Of a stretch of DNA of 64,000 nt, positions 27,586 to 36,321 are shown piece by piece. How positions within the stretch are numbered: position 1 is the stretch's first letter; every line of letters starts with the position of its first letter. Made by a program: the position numbers and the translations under genes. This stretch comes from Bacteroidota bacterium (GTDB lineage: Bacteria; Bacteroidota; Bacteroidia; AKYH767-A; 2013-40CM-41-45), in NCBI GenBank assembly GCA_016713765.1, contig JADJON010000003.1, positions 186,001 through 250,000 on the forward strand, in the 5' to 3' direction. The notes beneath the pieces are model-generated. The model saw only the letters and a program-made list of their open reading frames with translations. It was not told where the DNA came from and made no database searches.

Positions 27586-30503
27586 TTCTGCGCGAAAGAA
27601 TTCACATTCAGCTTCTGTTAGTTACAGCCATCCTGGTTTGCAGTCTTGCGGGGTGGGCACAATCGCCGCTCTTCCGGCAATACGAGTTACGCGAAAGCAG
27701 GTTGAAACCCCGTATTCTCTGCATGGCGAATGACCGACAGGGTTTACTCTGGTTGGGTACGGAAGACGGCTTATTCTATTTCAACGGGCTTGAATTCAAG
27801 CGCCCCTATCTGGCCGACAGTGTGAAAAATCTGTCCGTGACCGCTCTTGCACAGGATCGTCAGGGACACATGTGGGCGGGGACGGATAAGGGAATCATCC
27901 TTCGACTGCATCACTATCAGCAAGAAGCCTTTGTCCCGGAAGAGGGATTTCCCAAAGTCGCCATCAGTGGAATCGTGGAGGAACGCGATGGAACCCTTTT
28001 CTTCTCGACACACGGAGAAGGGATCTATTATTGGAACGGGAAGAGACTGTACAATGTGGATACCGATGATGGCCTCAGTGACAATTACTGGTACTCGCTG
28101 GTACTCGGACCTGGAAACGGTGTGATCGCCGGGACGGATAATGGAATTTCCCATGTCACGGTACGTGACAGCACGAAGAAAATAAACGTAATCGGCCGCG
28201 CCGAAGGCCTTACCGATGATATCGTCAGAGTCATTTGTCCGGTCAAGGGCGGATACTGGATCGGTTTTCAGGAGGGAGGTGTCCTGTTCCTCGACCTTCG
28301 CCTGAAAACTTTATCACGAACTACAGGGTATCCCGCCGGCATACCGAGCCAGGTCAATTCGCTCTGCGCATTGGGAGAAGAGTTGTGGGTTGGCACCGAA
28401 ACCGCCGGTATACAGCGACTACCTTTCAAAGGAATCGGTTCGACAGGAGATCCGACCACGCTGGAATCAACCGGTTCATGGCGAGTAACCGGAATGCTCC
28501 GGGATCCTGCAGGTAACGTCTGGATCGCCAGCGGGAACAAGTTGATACGCTGTACCGGTGAGAATTTGCGGGTGTTGAACCAGGCCGGCAAACATGCCCT
28601 GCACCACATCCATTGTATCCTGAATACTTCGGACGGCAGGATATGGTTCAGCCCGGATCAGCAACTGTATTCCATTCATCCGTTGGGAAACGATCTGCAG
28701 CTGCATCGTTATGAGATTACCAGTCCGGAACGGCTAACCGACATCGTCACGCTTTATGAAGATCCTTCAGCCGGTATATGGGCCGGAACACTTGGCGAAG
28801 GCGTCTTCCGACTCGATCCCGGAAGCGGAAAGGTCCGGCAGGTAACCGAAATCCCTGAATTGCAGAATGCCAGTATCCTCTCCATCACGGGAAGAGGCGA
28901 AGACCTTTGGGTCACCGGATTCGGCGGTGTGAACCATTTGAAACTGGCTTTTCACGATGGGAAAGTGGAGTACGCATCCGTTCCGGAACCAGCGCTCGAA
29001 ATCCTGACCGGGATTTATATCTACAGCAGTCACCTCGATCGTCAGGGTGCCTTATGGCTCGGCAGCGATGAACACGGATTGTACCGATATGCGAACGGGA
29101 GCCTCAAGCAGTACACACAGGCAGCGGGTCTTCCCGGCAATAGCGTTTTGGGAATATGTGAAGACGCTGCCGGCGTCCTCTGGGTCAATTGCATCGATGG
29201 CGGAGTAGCGGCCCTACGCCAGGATAGTTTGCATGCATATGGTATATCGGACGGTCTTACCGACCTAAGCCTAAGTGCCATCTTAGCCCTTCCCGACACA
29301 TCGCTGCTTGTTGTACATGCCAACGGGCTGGATCGCTTCGATCCCGCGACCGGCACCTTCTCCCCCTTCCGGCCAGACGAATTAATGAACGATCTGAATC
29401 CTGACCCCAATACGCTTTGTCTTGATCAGGCGGGGAATGTATGGCTGGGCACGGAAAAGGGACTGTTGGTCCTTGAACCACCGAACCCGGGCGACCGACC
29501 GTTCCCTCCCACCGCGCTGGAACACATCATACAATATCCCGATCCGGTCAACTTTTGGGAGCGGCGACGATTTGCCTATGATGAAAACAATTTTCGCTTT
29601 GAGTTTTCCGGCATCTGGTATGCCGATCCCGGGAGAGTCCAATATGCCATACAGCTCGAAGGATTGAGTGACAAATGGCAATTCAGCCATGAACCGGCAG
29701 CCTGGTTCAGCAATCTTGCACCGGGCAGCTATACGTTCCGAGTCCGGACATCGCTGAACAATCGCTTCCTGCGTTCGCCGGAATACATTTATCACTTCGT
29801 GGTCGAACCTCCGTTCTGGAAGACCTGGTGGTTCCGCATCCTGCTGGCCACCGGAATTGTCGGGGGCATCTGGTGGTTCGTCCAGCGTCGCGAACGGCAA
29901 TTGCGGGAGATCGAACGCTATGAAAAGGAACGTATCATGTTCCAACTCGAGACCCTGCGCAGCCAGGTCAACCCGCACTTTCTTTTTAACAGCTTCAACA
30001 CCCTGTTGAACCTGATTGAAAAAGATCCGAAGAAAGCGGCCGAATACACGGAGCAACTGTCTGATTTTTTCCGTGACATTATTTCCAACCGCGACCTGCC
30101 GCAAGTCAGGCTGGAAGATGAATTGAAATTGTTGTCGAATTATATCGCGATCCAGAAGAAACGATACGGTGATAATCTGAATGTCCGTATCGAGGTGGAA
30201 CCGGAGCATGCCAGGGCCTTTCTTATTCCACCCATGACCCTGCAACTGCTTGCCGAAAACGCTATCAAGCACAATGTCGTTTCGCGTGATCTGCCGTTGA
30301 ACATTACGATAGCATTGGCAGGAAATTCACTTTGTGTAACCAACAACCTGCAGCCACGTCTCCAACACGAGCCTTCCACCGGCCTGGGCCTGGAAAACAT
30401 CAAACGGCGATTCAGTCTCATGATCGAAGAGCCCGTACGGATAGAGCAGACTGCGCATGAATTTCGTGTATGTTTGCCCCTGCAACGCATCAACCCGTCA
30501 TGA
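27582..30503 (+). CDS. Two-component-propeller sensor histidine kinase (LytS-type)
   Basis: The 973-residue protein has a signal-like N-terminus (LLLVTAILVCSLAGWAQ). A periplasmic sensor with repeated propeller blades follows, with GTEDGLFYFNG, GTDKGIILR, GTDNGISHV and GTEKGLLVLE type motifs, then a Y_Y_Y domain at about 640-740. A single membrane helix lies at about 747-766 and a coiled segment precedes the LytS-type His_kinase motif SQVNPHFLFNSFNTL (His at about 798). The HATPase N-box LLAENAIKHN is at about 887. It starts inside the YceI stop and ends on the LytTR regulator start, so sensor and regulator are coupled. Confidence 0.9.
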   Translation: MILRERIHIQLLLVTAILVCSLAGWAQSPLFRQYELRESRLKPRILCMANDRQGLLWLGTEDGLFYFNGLEFKRPYLADSVKNLSVTALAQDRQGHMWAGTDKGIILRLHHYQQEAFVPEEGFPKVAISGIVEERDGTLFFSTHGEGIYYWNGKRLYNVDTDDGLSDNYWYSLVLGPGNGVIAGTDNGISHVTVRDSTKKINVIGRAEGLTDDIVRVICPVKGGYWIGFQEGGVLFLDLRLKTLSRTTGYPAGIPSQVNSLCALGEELWVGTETAGIQRLPFKGIGSTGDPTTLESTGSWRVTGMLRDPAGNVWIASGNKLIRCTGENLRVLNQAGKHALHHIHCILNTSDGRIWFSPDQQLYSIHPLGNDLQLHRYEITSPERLTDIVTLYEDPSAGIWAGTLGEGVFRLDPGSGKVRQVTEIPELQNASILSITGRGEDLWVTGFGGVNHLKLAFHDGKVEYASVPEPALEILTGIYIYSSHLDRQGALWLGSDEHGLYRYANGSLKQYTQAAGLPGNSVLGICEDAAGVLWVNCIDGGVAALRQDSLHAYGISDGLTDLSLSAILALPDTSLLVVHANGLDRFDPATGTFSPFRPDELMNDLNPDPNTLCLDQAGNVWLGTEKGLLVLEPPNPGDRPFPPTALEHIIQYPDPVNFWERRRFAYDENNFRFEFSGIWYADPGRVQYAIQLEGLSDKWQFSHEPAAWFSNLAPGSYTFRVRTSLNNRFLRSPEYIYHFVVEPPFWKTWWFRILLATGIVGGIWWFVQRRERQLREIERYEKERIMFQLETLRSQVNPHFLFNSFNTLLNLIEKDPKKAAEYTEQLSDFFRDIISNRDLPQVRLEDELKLLSNYIAIQKKRYGDNLNVRIEVEPEHARAFLIPPMTLQLLAENAIKHNVVSRDLPLNITIALAGNSLCVTNNLQPRLQHEPSTGLGLENIKRRFSLMIEEPVRIEQTAHEFRVCLPLQRINPS

Positions 30504-31267
30504 ACATCCTGATCATTGAAGACGAAGACCCGGCAGCCGAGCGGTTGGAAGGCTTGCTGTCGGAAGCTGCCGCCAGTGCGAAAATCCTTGCGCGTCTGGA
30601 CAGCGTGGCGGCGGCCGTGAACTGGTTAAGCGCGCATCCGGCACCGGACCTGATCTTTCTTGACATTCAACTCGCCGACGGTCTCAGCTTTGAGATATTC
30701 CGTCAGACCGAGGTGAACGCTCCAGTCATCTTCACGACCGCCTACGATCAATACGCGCTTGACGCGTTTCGCGTGAATAGTATCGACTATCTGCTCAAAC
30801 CGGTTAAGCGGGAAGAACTGACGCGCGCCCTGGAAAAGTTCAACAAGACCCAGGCGGCTGTCATGCTCCCGGATTTGAATCAGCTGATTCGGCAATTACA
30901 ACCGAACGCGCCCGTCCGGGAATTCAAAAGGAGGTTCCTCATCCGATTCGGCGATAAGATCAAAGCGATCGATGTGGACCAGGTCATGTATTTTTATACG
31001 GAAGACAAGATCAATTACCTCCGGACGCGCGATAATCAAACCTACCCGGTTGACCAGAATCTTGACCGGCTGGAAGAATTGCTCGACCCCAAGCGTTTTT
31101 TCCGTATCAACCGGCAGTTCATCGTCAGCATAGAATCGATCGATCAGATGTACGCTTTTTCAAAAAGTCGGGTAAAAATCACACTCCGCCCGCCTTCGGA
31201 AGGCGACACGATCGTGAGTACCGAGCGCTCACCCTTATTTAAAGAATGGCTGGCGGGGGAATCTTGA
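30500..31267 (+). CDS. LytTR-family response regulator
   Basis: The 255-residue protein has a CheY-like receiver (MNILIIEDEDPAAERL, phospho-acceptor Asp55 in FLDIQLADG, Lys100 in LLKPVKREE) and a C-terminal LytTR DNA-binding domain from about 150 (MYFYTEDKINYLRTRDNQ, FFRINRQFIVS). It is the partner of the kinase directly upstream (ATGA overlap). Its targets are unknown; the lipoprotein and YceI genes that follow are plausible. The ATG at 30500 is chosen over an upstream start inside the kinase. Confidence 0.93.
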   Translation: MNILIIEDEDPAAERLEGLLSEAAASAKILARLDSVAAAVNWLSAHPAPDLIFLDIQLADGLSFEIFRQTEVNAPVIFTTAYDQYALDAFRVNSIDYLLKPVKREELTRALEKFNKTQAAVMLPDLNQLIRQLQPNAPVREFKRRFLIRFGDKIKAIDVDQVMYFYTEDKINYLRTRDNQTYPVDQNLDRLEELLDPKRFFRINRQFIVSIESIDQMYAFSKSRVKITLRPPSEGDTIVSTERSPLFKEWLAGES

Positions 31268-31468
31268 ATAAAGGATGAAATTCCAGCATTTCACCTCTTT
31301 TTCGCCTCTTTTTCAAGTAGCCGCCAGAATTGCACCCCATCTTTGGAATCTCTGCGCCATTGTCTATCCCATCCAATACCGGTTCAAAGCCTGATAATTC
31401 CCGTTCGGCAAGCTTGATTTCAAGCCCCTGCAGTGCCGACCGTAGTTTTACGGCAAGATTGAATCGGA
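31268..31468. other. 201-base intergenic region before the cytochrome-like lipoprotein
   Basis: This gap separates the regulator gene from the lipoprotein cluster. It holds a short tandem repeat, CCTCTTTTTC at 31293-31302 and again at 31304-31313, and a promoter-like box TAGTTTTA at 31443-31450 (one mismatch to TAnnTTTG). No gene is visible on either strand. It is the natural place for a LytTR binding site. Confidence 0.4.
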
Positions 31469-32221
31469 ATGGCTTCGATGAGAAAAAATAATCTGCTAGA
31501 TATCTTGATCGCGGGGACGGCAATTCTGCTGACGATGATGTTATTGATGACATCCTGTAAGCACGAAGCCGAGGTTGTGCCGAAGAACAGTGACGACGGC
31601 AACAACAGCGGTGGCGGCAACAATGGCAGTGGTAGCGACTGCGACCCGAATACCGTCTACTTTCAAAACACGATCCTTCCCTTGTTACAAGGGAATTGCG
31701 CGAGCAGCAACTGTCACGACGCAAACGATCCGGAAGACGGCGTGCAACTCACCGATTATACCAACATCCTGGCAACCGCCGAGGTTCAGCCCGGCGACCC
31801 TTCCGACAGTAAGTTGTTCGAAGTATTGATCGATAGCGATCCTGATGACCGTATGCCACCAGCAGGTCAACCGCAACTTTCCCAGGCGCAAATCGACCTG
31901 GTCTATACCTGGATCGCGCAGGGAGCCCAGAATAATGTTTGCAACAGCGCCAACTGCGACACTTCGGCTGTGACGTATACCAATACTATCGCTCCGCTGA
32001 TGCAGAACAAGTGTGTCGGATGTCATAGCGGTTCGAACCCCGGCGGCAATGTGCTGTTGACCAGCTATGCCACGGTTGTCGCGGCCGGACAGTCGGGACA
32101 GTTACTCGGCTCAGTCGAGCGGGTGGCTCCATACAGTCCGATGCCCAAAGGCGGAAACGCGTTGCCCGCATGTGAAATCGCGAGTATTCGGACCTGGGTC
32201 CGGGAAGGGTATGCGCAATGA
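31469..32221 (+). CDS. Lipoprotein with two cytochrome c-like modules
   Basis: The 250-residue product has an SPII signal (LLTMMLLMTSC), a flexible Asn/Gly/Ser linker (about 40-56) and two similar modules of about 90 residues. The first has CASSNCH, a CX4CH motif, and DDRMPPAG. The second has CVGCH, a standard CXXCH, and YSPMPKGG. Both end in an I-x-x-W-I/V-R/A-x-G helix. They resemble the planctomycete-type cytochrome c domain, with Met as the possible second heme ligand. Heme attachment to the first is uncertain because of the longer spacing. An alternative start is ATG 31478. Confidence 0.75.
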   Translation: MASMRKNNLLDILIAGTAILLTMMLLMTSCKHEAEVVPKNSDDGNNSGGGNNGSGSDCDPNTVYFQNTILPLLQGNCASSNCHDANDPEDGVQLTDYTNILATAEVQPGDPSDSKLFEVLIDSDPDDRMPPAGQPQLSQAQIDLVYTWIAQGAQNNVCNSANCDTSAVTYTNTIAPLMQNKCVGCHSGSNPGGNVLLTSYATVVAAGQSGQLLGSVERVAPYSPMPKGGNALPACEIASIRTWVREGYAQ

Positions 32222-32610
32222 AACCGGCCTTGAAAGACCTCCAAAAGGCTCGAATGCGTGCGTCTGCCGTAGCCTTGTTCAGTGTGATGAGCTTCAACGG
32301 TTGCTATTACGATATTGAGGAAGAATTATATCCCGGGAGTTCAGCTTGCGACACCTCCAATGTGAGTTATTCTTCGAATGTTGAACCGATCATCCGACGT
32401 TCGTGTTATTCCTGTCATGGTACCGGTATCGGCCTGGGCGGGATCACCCTGGAAGGCGCAACCAATCTCAAGACCTATGCCGATAACGGCCGACTGATGG
32501 GTTCCATCGAACACCGCTCCGGCTATAGTGCCATGCCGCAAAGCGCACCAAAACTATCTGACTGCGAAATCCGGACGATCCAGGCGTGGATCAGTGCCGG
32601 TCAACCATAA
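32218..32610 (+). CDS. Small exported protein with one cytochrome c-like module
   Basis: The 130-residue product is a shorter relative of the previous protein. It has an N-terminal hydrophobic stretch ending in a possible lipobox (SVMSFNGC), then one module with CYSCH (CXXCH), YSAMPQ and the terminal helix CEIRTIQAWISAG. It overlaps the previous gene (ATGA). It probably carries one c-type heme on the outer face of a membrane and passes electrons to or from its neighbour. The redox partner is unknown. Confidence 0.72.
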   Translation: MKPALKDLQKARMRASAVALFSVMSFNGCYYDIEEELYPGSSACDTSNVSYSSNVEPIIRRSCYSCHGTGIGLGGITLEGATNLKTYADNGRLMGSIEHRSGYSAMPQSAPKLSDCEIRTIQAWISAGQP

Positions 32611-32616
32611 TACTTA

Positions 32617-33051
32617 ATGAGAACGAAAATGAAAAAGCTTCTGATCATCGGTGGATTGTTGGGCGTATTGACGGCCGGAGGAATCGGCGTGTATCTCTTC
32701 AACAAACCTCACCAGAGCATCAAGACGGTTGATGCAGAGTTTCAATCAACCGCGACGGAACTCGTAACACAGTTTCAGGACAACGAGGAAGCCGCCAACA
32801 AACAGTACCTGGGTAAAGTCATCGAAGTGAACGGCGTTGTCGGTGATATCGCCACCGACGAAAAAGGAGTACTGAATATCACCCTGCAGGGCGGCGACCT
32901 TTCCGGCGTGACTTGTCAGTTCGAAAAAGCGAATCAGGAGAGCGCGCTTACGCTTAAGAAAGGCCAGTCCGTATCCATCAAAGGGATCTGCACCGGGATC
33001 CTCATGGATGTAGTCCTGGTCGATTGTGTCGTTTCCTCCAACCCCAGCTAA
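32617..33051 (+). CDS. tRNA_anti-like OB-fold membrane-anchored protein
   Basis: The 144-residue protein has an N-terminal membrane anchor (LLIIGGLLGVLTAGGIGVYLF) and a small OB-fold domain with the pattern of the tRNA_anti-like family (YLGKVIEVNGVVGDI, VTCQFEK, KGQSVSIKGICTGI). Despite the family name there is no reason to expect RNA binding, because the domain faces the periplasm. It lies six bases after the cytochrome-like gene. An alternative start is the ATG at 32629. Confidence 0.72.
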   Translation: MRTKMKKLLIIGGLLGVLTAGGIGVYLFNKPHQSIKTVDAEFQSTATELVTQFQDNEEAANKQYLGKVIEVNGVVGDIATDEKGVLNITLQGGDLSGVTCQFEKANQESALTLKKGQSVSIKGICTGILMDVVLVDCVVSSNPS

Positions 33052-33054
33052 GCC

Positions 33055-33414
33055 ATGAAGAGTCTCGATCAACCCGTTGAGTTCCGATCTGTAGCATTTC
33101 GTGAAATGTCAATGCCTGTTCTCCGCATCAGTCCGTCCGGCAAGATCCTGTACGCGAATAAGGCCGCGACCGGTCTGCTGAAGGAATGGAATTGCATGGC
33201 CAGCGAAAAGCTCCCGGATCAGCTGACCTCCGAGTATCCGCTGTTACTGAACCTGTGGTCGGATGAGGAATTGGCTATCCCCGTTTCAGGCGGAACTTGT
33301 CGTTGCGCCGTGATCGGGTTTCCCGACGCCGACTACATTGGCATCTACGTTCACCACCTGACAGCCTACACGGATCCAACCGCCGTTGACGAACGCATCA
33401 TGGCCAGTGTCTGA
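33055..33414 (+). CDS. Short stand-alone PAS-like protein
   Basis: The 119-residue protein has no signal peptide. Its central part (MPVLRISPSGKILYANKAATGLLKEW) is a typical PAS opening, followed by a short beta-rich stretch to IGIYVHHLTAY. It lacks any output domain. It is three bases after the OB-fold gene, so a cytosolic sensor or redox/ligand-binding protein is embedded in an otherwise exported gene set. Function is unknown. Confidence 0.6.
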   Translation: MKSLDQPVEFRSVAFREMSMPVLRISPSGKILYANKAATGLLKEWNCMASEKLPDQLTSEYPLLLNLWSDEELAIPVSGGTCRCAVIGFPDADYIGIYVHHLTAYTDPTAVDERIMASV

Positions 33415-33459
33415 TCTGGCACCATTCGTGCATTAACAATCAAAACCCAATAAAATCCA

Positions 33460-34026
33460 ATGAAAACATCCATCCTGATCGCGTTTCTGGCTTTCCTGAC
33501 TGCAGGCGTAAGCGCCCAGAACCGCTACTTTACCAAAACCGGCAAGATTTACTTTGACGCTACCACCCCAAGTAGCCCGGAAAAAATCGAAGCCACCAAC
33601 GAAAAAGCAACCAGTGTGATCGATGCCGGTTCCGGCGCGATGGAATTCGCGGTCCTGTTGAAAGCGTTTGCGTTCGAGCGCGCGTTGATGCAGGAGCACT
33701 TCAACGAAAACTATGTGGAGTCGGATAAATATCCCAAGTCCACATTCAAAGGAAGCGTTACCAACATCAAAGAGGTCAACCTTTCCAAAGACGGTAGCTA
33801 CCCGGTAAAACTGAAAGGCCAGATGACGCTTCACGGCGTAACAAAAGAAGTCGAAGCCGACGGCTCGTTGACGGTTAAAGGTGGCGCGATCGTCAGCGGT
33901 AAATCCAACTTCAAGATCCTGTTCAGCGATTTCAATATTGTCATCCCGAACCTGGTCAAAGACAAAGTCGCCAAAGAAGCAACGATCAAAGTGGATGTGA
34001 ATTACGAGCCACTAAAGGCTTCTTAA
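33460..34026 (+). CDS. YceI-family protein
   Basis: The 188-residue product has a signal peptide (LIAFLAFLTAGVSAQ) and a complete YceI lipocalin-like barrel (GKIYFDAT, FAVLLKAFAFERALMQEHFNENY, YPKSTFKGSV, KGQMTLHGVTKEVE). It is a paralogue of the YceI at 26998-27585, sharing the F-x-x-A-L-x-Q-E-H-F-N-E core. Context suggests it carries an isoprenoid or quinone-like lipid for the cytochrome-like proteins upstream. That link is inference. A hairpin follows it. Confidence 0.9.
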   Translation: MKTSILIAFLAFLTAGVSAQNRYFTKTGKIYFDATTPSSPEKIEATNEKATSVIDAGSGAMEFAVLLKAFAFERALMQEHFNENYVESDKYPKSTFKGSVTNIKEVNLSKDGSYPVKLKGQMTLHGVTKEVEADGSLTVKGGAIVSGKSNFKILFSDFNIVIPNLVKDKVAKEATIKVDVNYEPLKAS

Positions 34027-34125
34027 AGAATACGGTTTCCTCCCCACCACGGCCCTGTAAGGCCAGTCACAACCGGCAGCATCATCGATCTGCCGCTCGT
34101 TCCAACAAATTCCGATCTGGTACCT

Positions 34126-34160
34126 CACGGGCCGGTGAACCAACAACTCACCGGCCCGTG
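34126..34160 (+). terminator. Hairpin between yceI-like gene and DUF5777 gene
   Basis: Arms CACGGGCCGGTGA (34126-34138) and the perfect complement (34148-34160) with a nine-base loop, followed by TTGTAT. It should stop or reduce transcription from the YceI gene, with the DUF5777 gene starting 23 bases on. Confidence 0.7.
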
Positions 34161-34183
34161 TTGTATCCTATTGCCGCTGCACC

Positions 34184-35080
34184 ATGAAAAAAAACTACTC
34201 TCTCCTGCTATTGGGTCTCCTGCTGACCACCTTAACGGTACGTGCCCAGGACGACATGTTGTCGCTGTTGGGCAATGACGCGCCCGTTCGCGAACCTGTA
34301 AAGAACGCCTTCAAATCCAGCCGGGTGATCAATGGGCATTCGATGGAAATGATTGCCGGTGGCGTACTGGATTTCCGCATCCTGCACCGCTTCGGTCGTG
34401 TCAACCAGGGAGTCAAAGAACTCTTCGGGCTCGATCAGGCCAGCATGCGCATGGGCTTTGACTACGGCATCACGGATCATTTGACCGCAGGCGTAGGCCG
34501 CAGCACGTTTAAAAAAGAGCTCGATGGTTTTCTGAAGTTCCGCCTGCTGCAGCAATCCACCGGCAAGGGAGCGTTTCCATTTTCCATCATCCTGCTATCG
34601 GGCATGACCCTTGATGGTAGCGAGTGGACACAACCGGAGCGAAACAACTACTTCACATCCAGACTGGCCTATTATCATCAAGTCATCCTTGGTAGAAAAT
34701 TCAACGACGTCTTCAGTCTGCAGCTAACGCCGACACTACTTCACCGAAATCTCGTGCCTACCACCGAAGCCCCGAGTGATCTGTACGCGCTGGGCGTGGG
34801 TACACGTGTGAAATTGAACAAGCGCATTGCGCTGACAGCCGATTACTCTTACAACTTCAATCCCGGGCCTTCACCAGCTTATCGCAATCCACTCTCGATC
34901 GGATTCGATATCGAAACCGGTGGCCATGTATTTCAATTGCATTTTTCCAATACACGCGGAATGAACGAGCGGGCTTACCTGGCCGATACCGAAGGAAAAT
35001 GGGGAAAAGGCGACATCATGTTCGGCTTCAACCTGTCGCGGGTCTTTACACTCGACAGCCGGGGTCGTCAAGGCAAATAG
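34184..35080 (+). CDS. DUF5777-family outer-membrane beta-barrel protein
   Basis: The 298-residue product has a signal peptide (LLLLGLLLTTLTVRAQ). The DUF5777 pattern follows: RVINGHSMEMIAGGVLDFRILHRFG, LDQASMRMGFDYGITDHLTAGVGRS and NPLSIGFDIETGGHVFQLHFSNTRGMNER. Strands alternate as in an outer-membrane barrel. In Bacteroidota this family is regularly seen beside cytochrome-like lipoproteins and YceI proteins, as here. Its 3' end overlaps the convergent DoxX gene by 13 bases. Confidence 0.8.
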   Translation: MKKNYSLLLLGLLLTTLTVRAQDDMLSLLGNDAPVREPVKNAFKSSRVINGHSMEMIAGGVLDFRILHRFGRVNQGVKELFGLDQASMRMGFDYGITDHLTAGVGRSTFKKELDGFLKFRLLQQSTGKGAFPFSIILLSGMTLDGSEWTQPERNNYFTSRLAYYHQVILGRKFNDVFSLQLTPTLLHRNLVPTTEAPSDLYALGVGTRVKLNKRIALTADYSYNFNPGPSPAYRNPLSIGFDIETGGHVFQLHFSNTRGMNERAYLADTEGKWGKGDIMFGFNLSRVFTLDSRGRQGK

Positions 35081-35496
35081 GCTTCGAGCAGGAGGTCCAG
35101 GCTCCAGCGATCCGCGGCCCACGGCATCAGCAAGAGCGCGGTAACGAACACCATCCGGGGAAAGAAATACTGCATATCCCACATCGCCTTGAAGTTCGAA
35201 AAGGCGATGGCAACGAACAGCAGGTTGAGTGACAGACAGGTTAAAGCGAATCCGCGGAACAAGCCGAAGAACAACAAGGCACCGCAGATGAATTCCACCC
35301 ATGAACTGATGGTAATGAAAAAGCGAAAGAGGTTGGTGGGCAGGATATCCTTCCTATTGGCATCGGTGAAGGCCGTAGCCACGCCCGGTACCCCGATATT
35401 GAAGAGCTTATCATATCCCTGAAAGAAGAATAAAGCGCCTGCTACTCCCCGGAGCAACAGGAAGGCCATCGCGATCTGCACTTCTGGTGTAAACAT
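35068..35496 (-). CDS. DoxX-family membrane protein
   Basis: The 142-residue protein has four membrane helices and the DoxX opening AMAFLLLRGVAGALFFFQGYDKLFNIG, then ITISSWVEFICGALLFFGLF. DoxX-type proteins are small membrane proteins linked to quinone, thiosulfate or stress metabolism, with variable function. The ATG at 35496 gives a normal DoxX N-terminus; the open frame extends further upstream without conserved sequence. Confidence 0.75.
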   Translation of the reverse strand: MFTPEVQIAMAFLLLRGVAGALFFFQGYDKLFNIGVPGVATAFTDANRKDILPTNLFRFFITISSWVEFICGALLFFGLFRGFALTCLSLNLLFVAIAFSNFKAMWDMQYFFPRMVFVTALLLMPWAADRWSLDLLLEAYLP

Positions 35497-35577
35497 GTTC
35501 CCGACTTTTCTCAAATTTACGAAATTGCCGGCAATCGGGCGGTCATCGAATGATCGTTCACCAACCTCACCACCGGG

Positions 35578-36321
35578 ATGTTCAACCTGATCGCATTCTT
35601 GCTGCTCGCCTTCCTGTCGGAAATTGTCGGAACCATTGGCGGTTTCGGATCGTCCGTCTTTTTCGTTCCAATCGCCCAGTTTTTGTTCGACTTTCAGACG
35701 GTCCTGATGTTGACAGCCATTCTGCACGATTTCAGCAATACCGCAAAGCTCTTCTTGTTTTACCGGCACTTGGACTTCCGGCTATTGCTGCTCTACGGCA
35801 TTCCCAGCACGGTATTCGTCATTCTTGGCGCCTGGTTGAGCAAGGATCTTTACCTCCAATATCTGGAATTGATCCTGGGCGTGTTTCTGCTGCTGTTCGG
35901 GAGTTTTGTCATGATGTACCCGAGCTTCCGGTTGTCACAAGACCGGGTCAGCGCGGTCACGGGCGGATCGGTTGCCGGATTCCTCGCGGGATTGATCGGG
36001 ACCGGTGGCGCCATTCGTGGTATGAGCCTGGCCGCCTTCGATCTGGAGAAGTCCACTTTCATCGCCACATCCGCAGGCATCGACTTCTTTGTCGACCTCA
36101 GCCGCACTATCGTCTACTGGCAAAACGGTTTTTACCGATCGGAATTCAGTTGGTACATTCCCCTCTTGATCCTGATCGCCTTTGCAGGCTCTTATGCGGG
36201 GAAACGACTGTTGGGGAAAATAGCTCAGCCCACTTTTCGCAAGATCGTACTCAGTCTGCTGATCCTGATCGGCATTACCATGATCGTAAAAACCCTAACG
36301 GGTAATGGACTGGCTGTATGA
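35578..36321 (+). CDS. TauE/SafE-family (TSUP) permease
   Basis: The 247-residue protein has about eight membrane helices and the TSUP internal repeat: SEIVGTIGGFGSSVFFVPI near the start and AGFLAGLIGTGGAIRGMSLA in the second half. TSUP carriers move sulfur oxyanions or organic acids, and the substrate here is not readable. It is convergent with the SafE gene of the cco block and overlaps its 3' end by 27 bases. Confidence 0.82.
   Translation: MFNLIAFLLLAFLSEIVGTIGGFGSSVFFVPIAQFLFDFQTVLMLTAILHDFSNTAKLFLFYRHLDFRLLLLYGIPSTVFVILGAWLSKDLYLQYLELILGVFLLLFGSFVMMYPSFRLSQDRVSAVTGGSVAGFLAGLIGTGGAIRGMSLAAFDLEKSTFIATSAGIDFFVDLSRTIVYWQNGFYRSEFSWYIPLLILIAFAGSYAGKRLLGKIAQPTFRKIVLSLLILIGITMIVKTLTGNGLAV

Noticed and set aside
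31239..31724. 161-codon open frame on the minus strand over the intergenic region
   Set aside because: Cys/Arg-rich low-complexity sequence antisense to the lipoprotein start, with no ribosome-binding or domain evidence.
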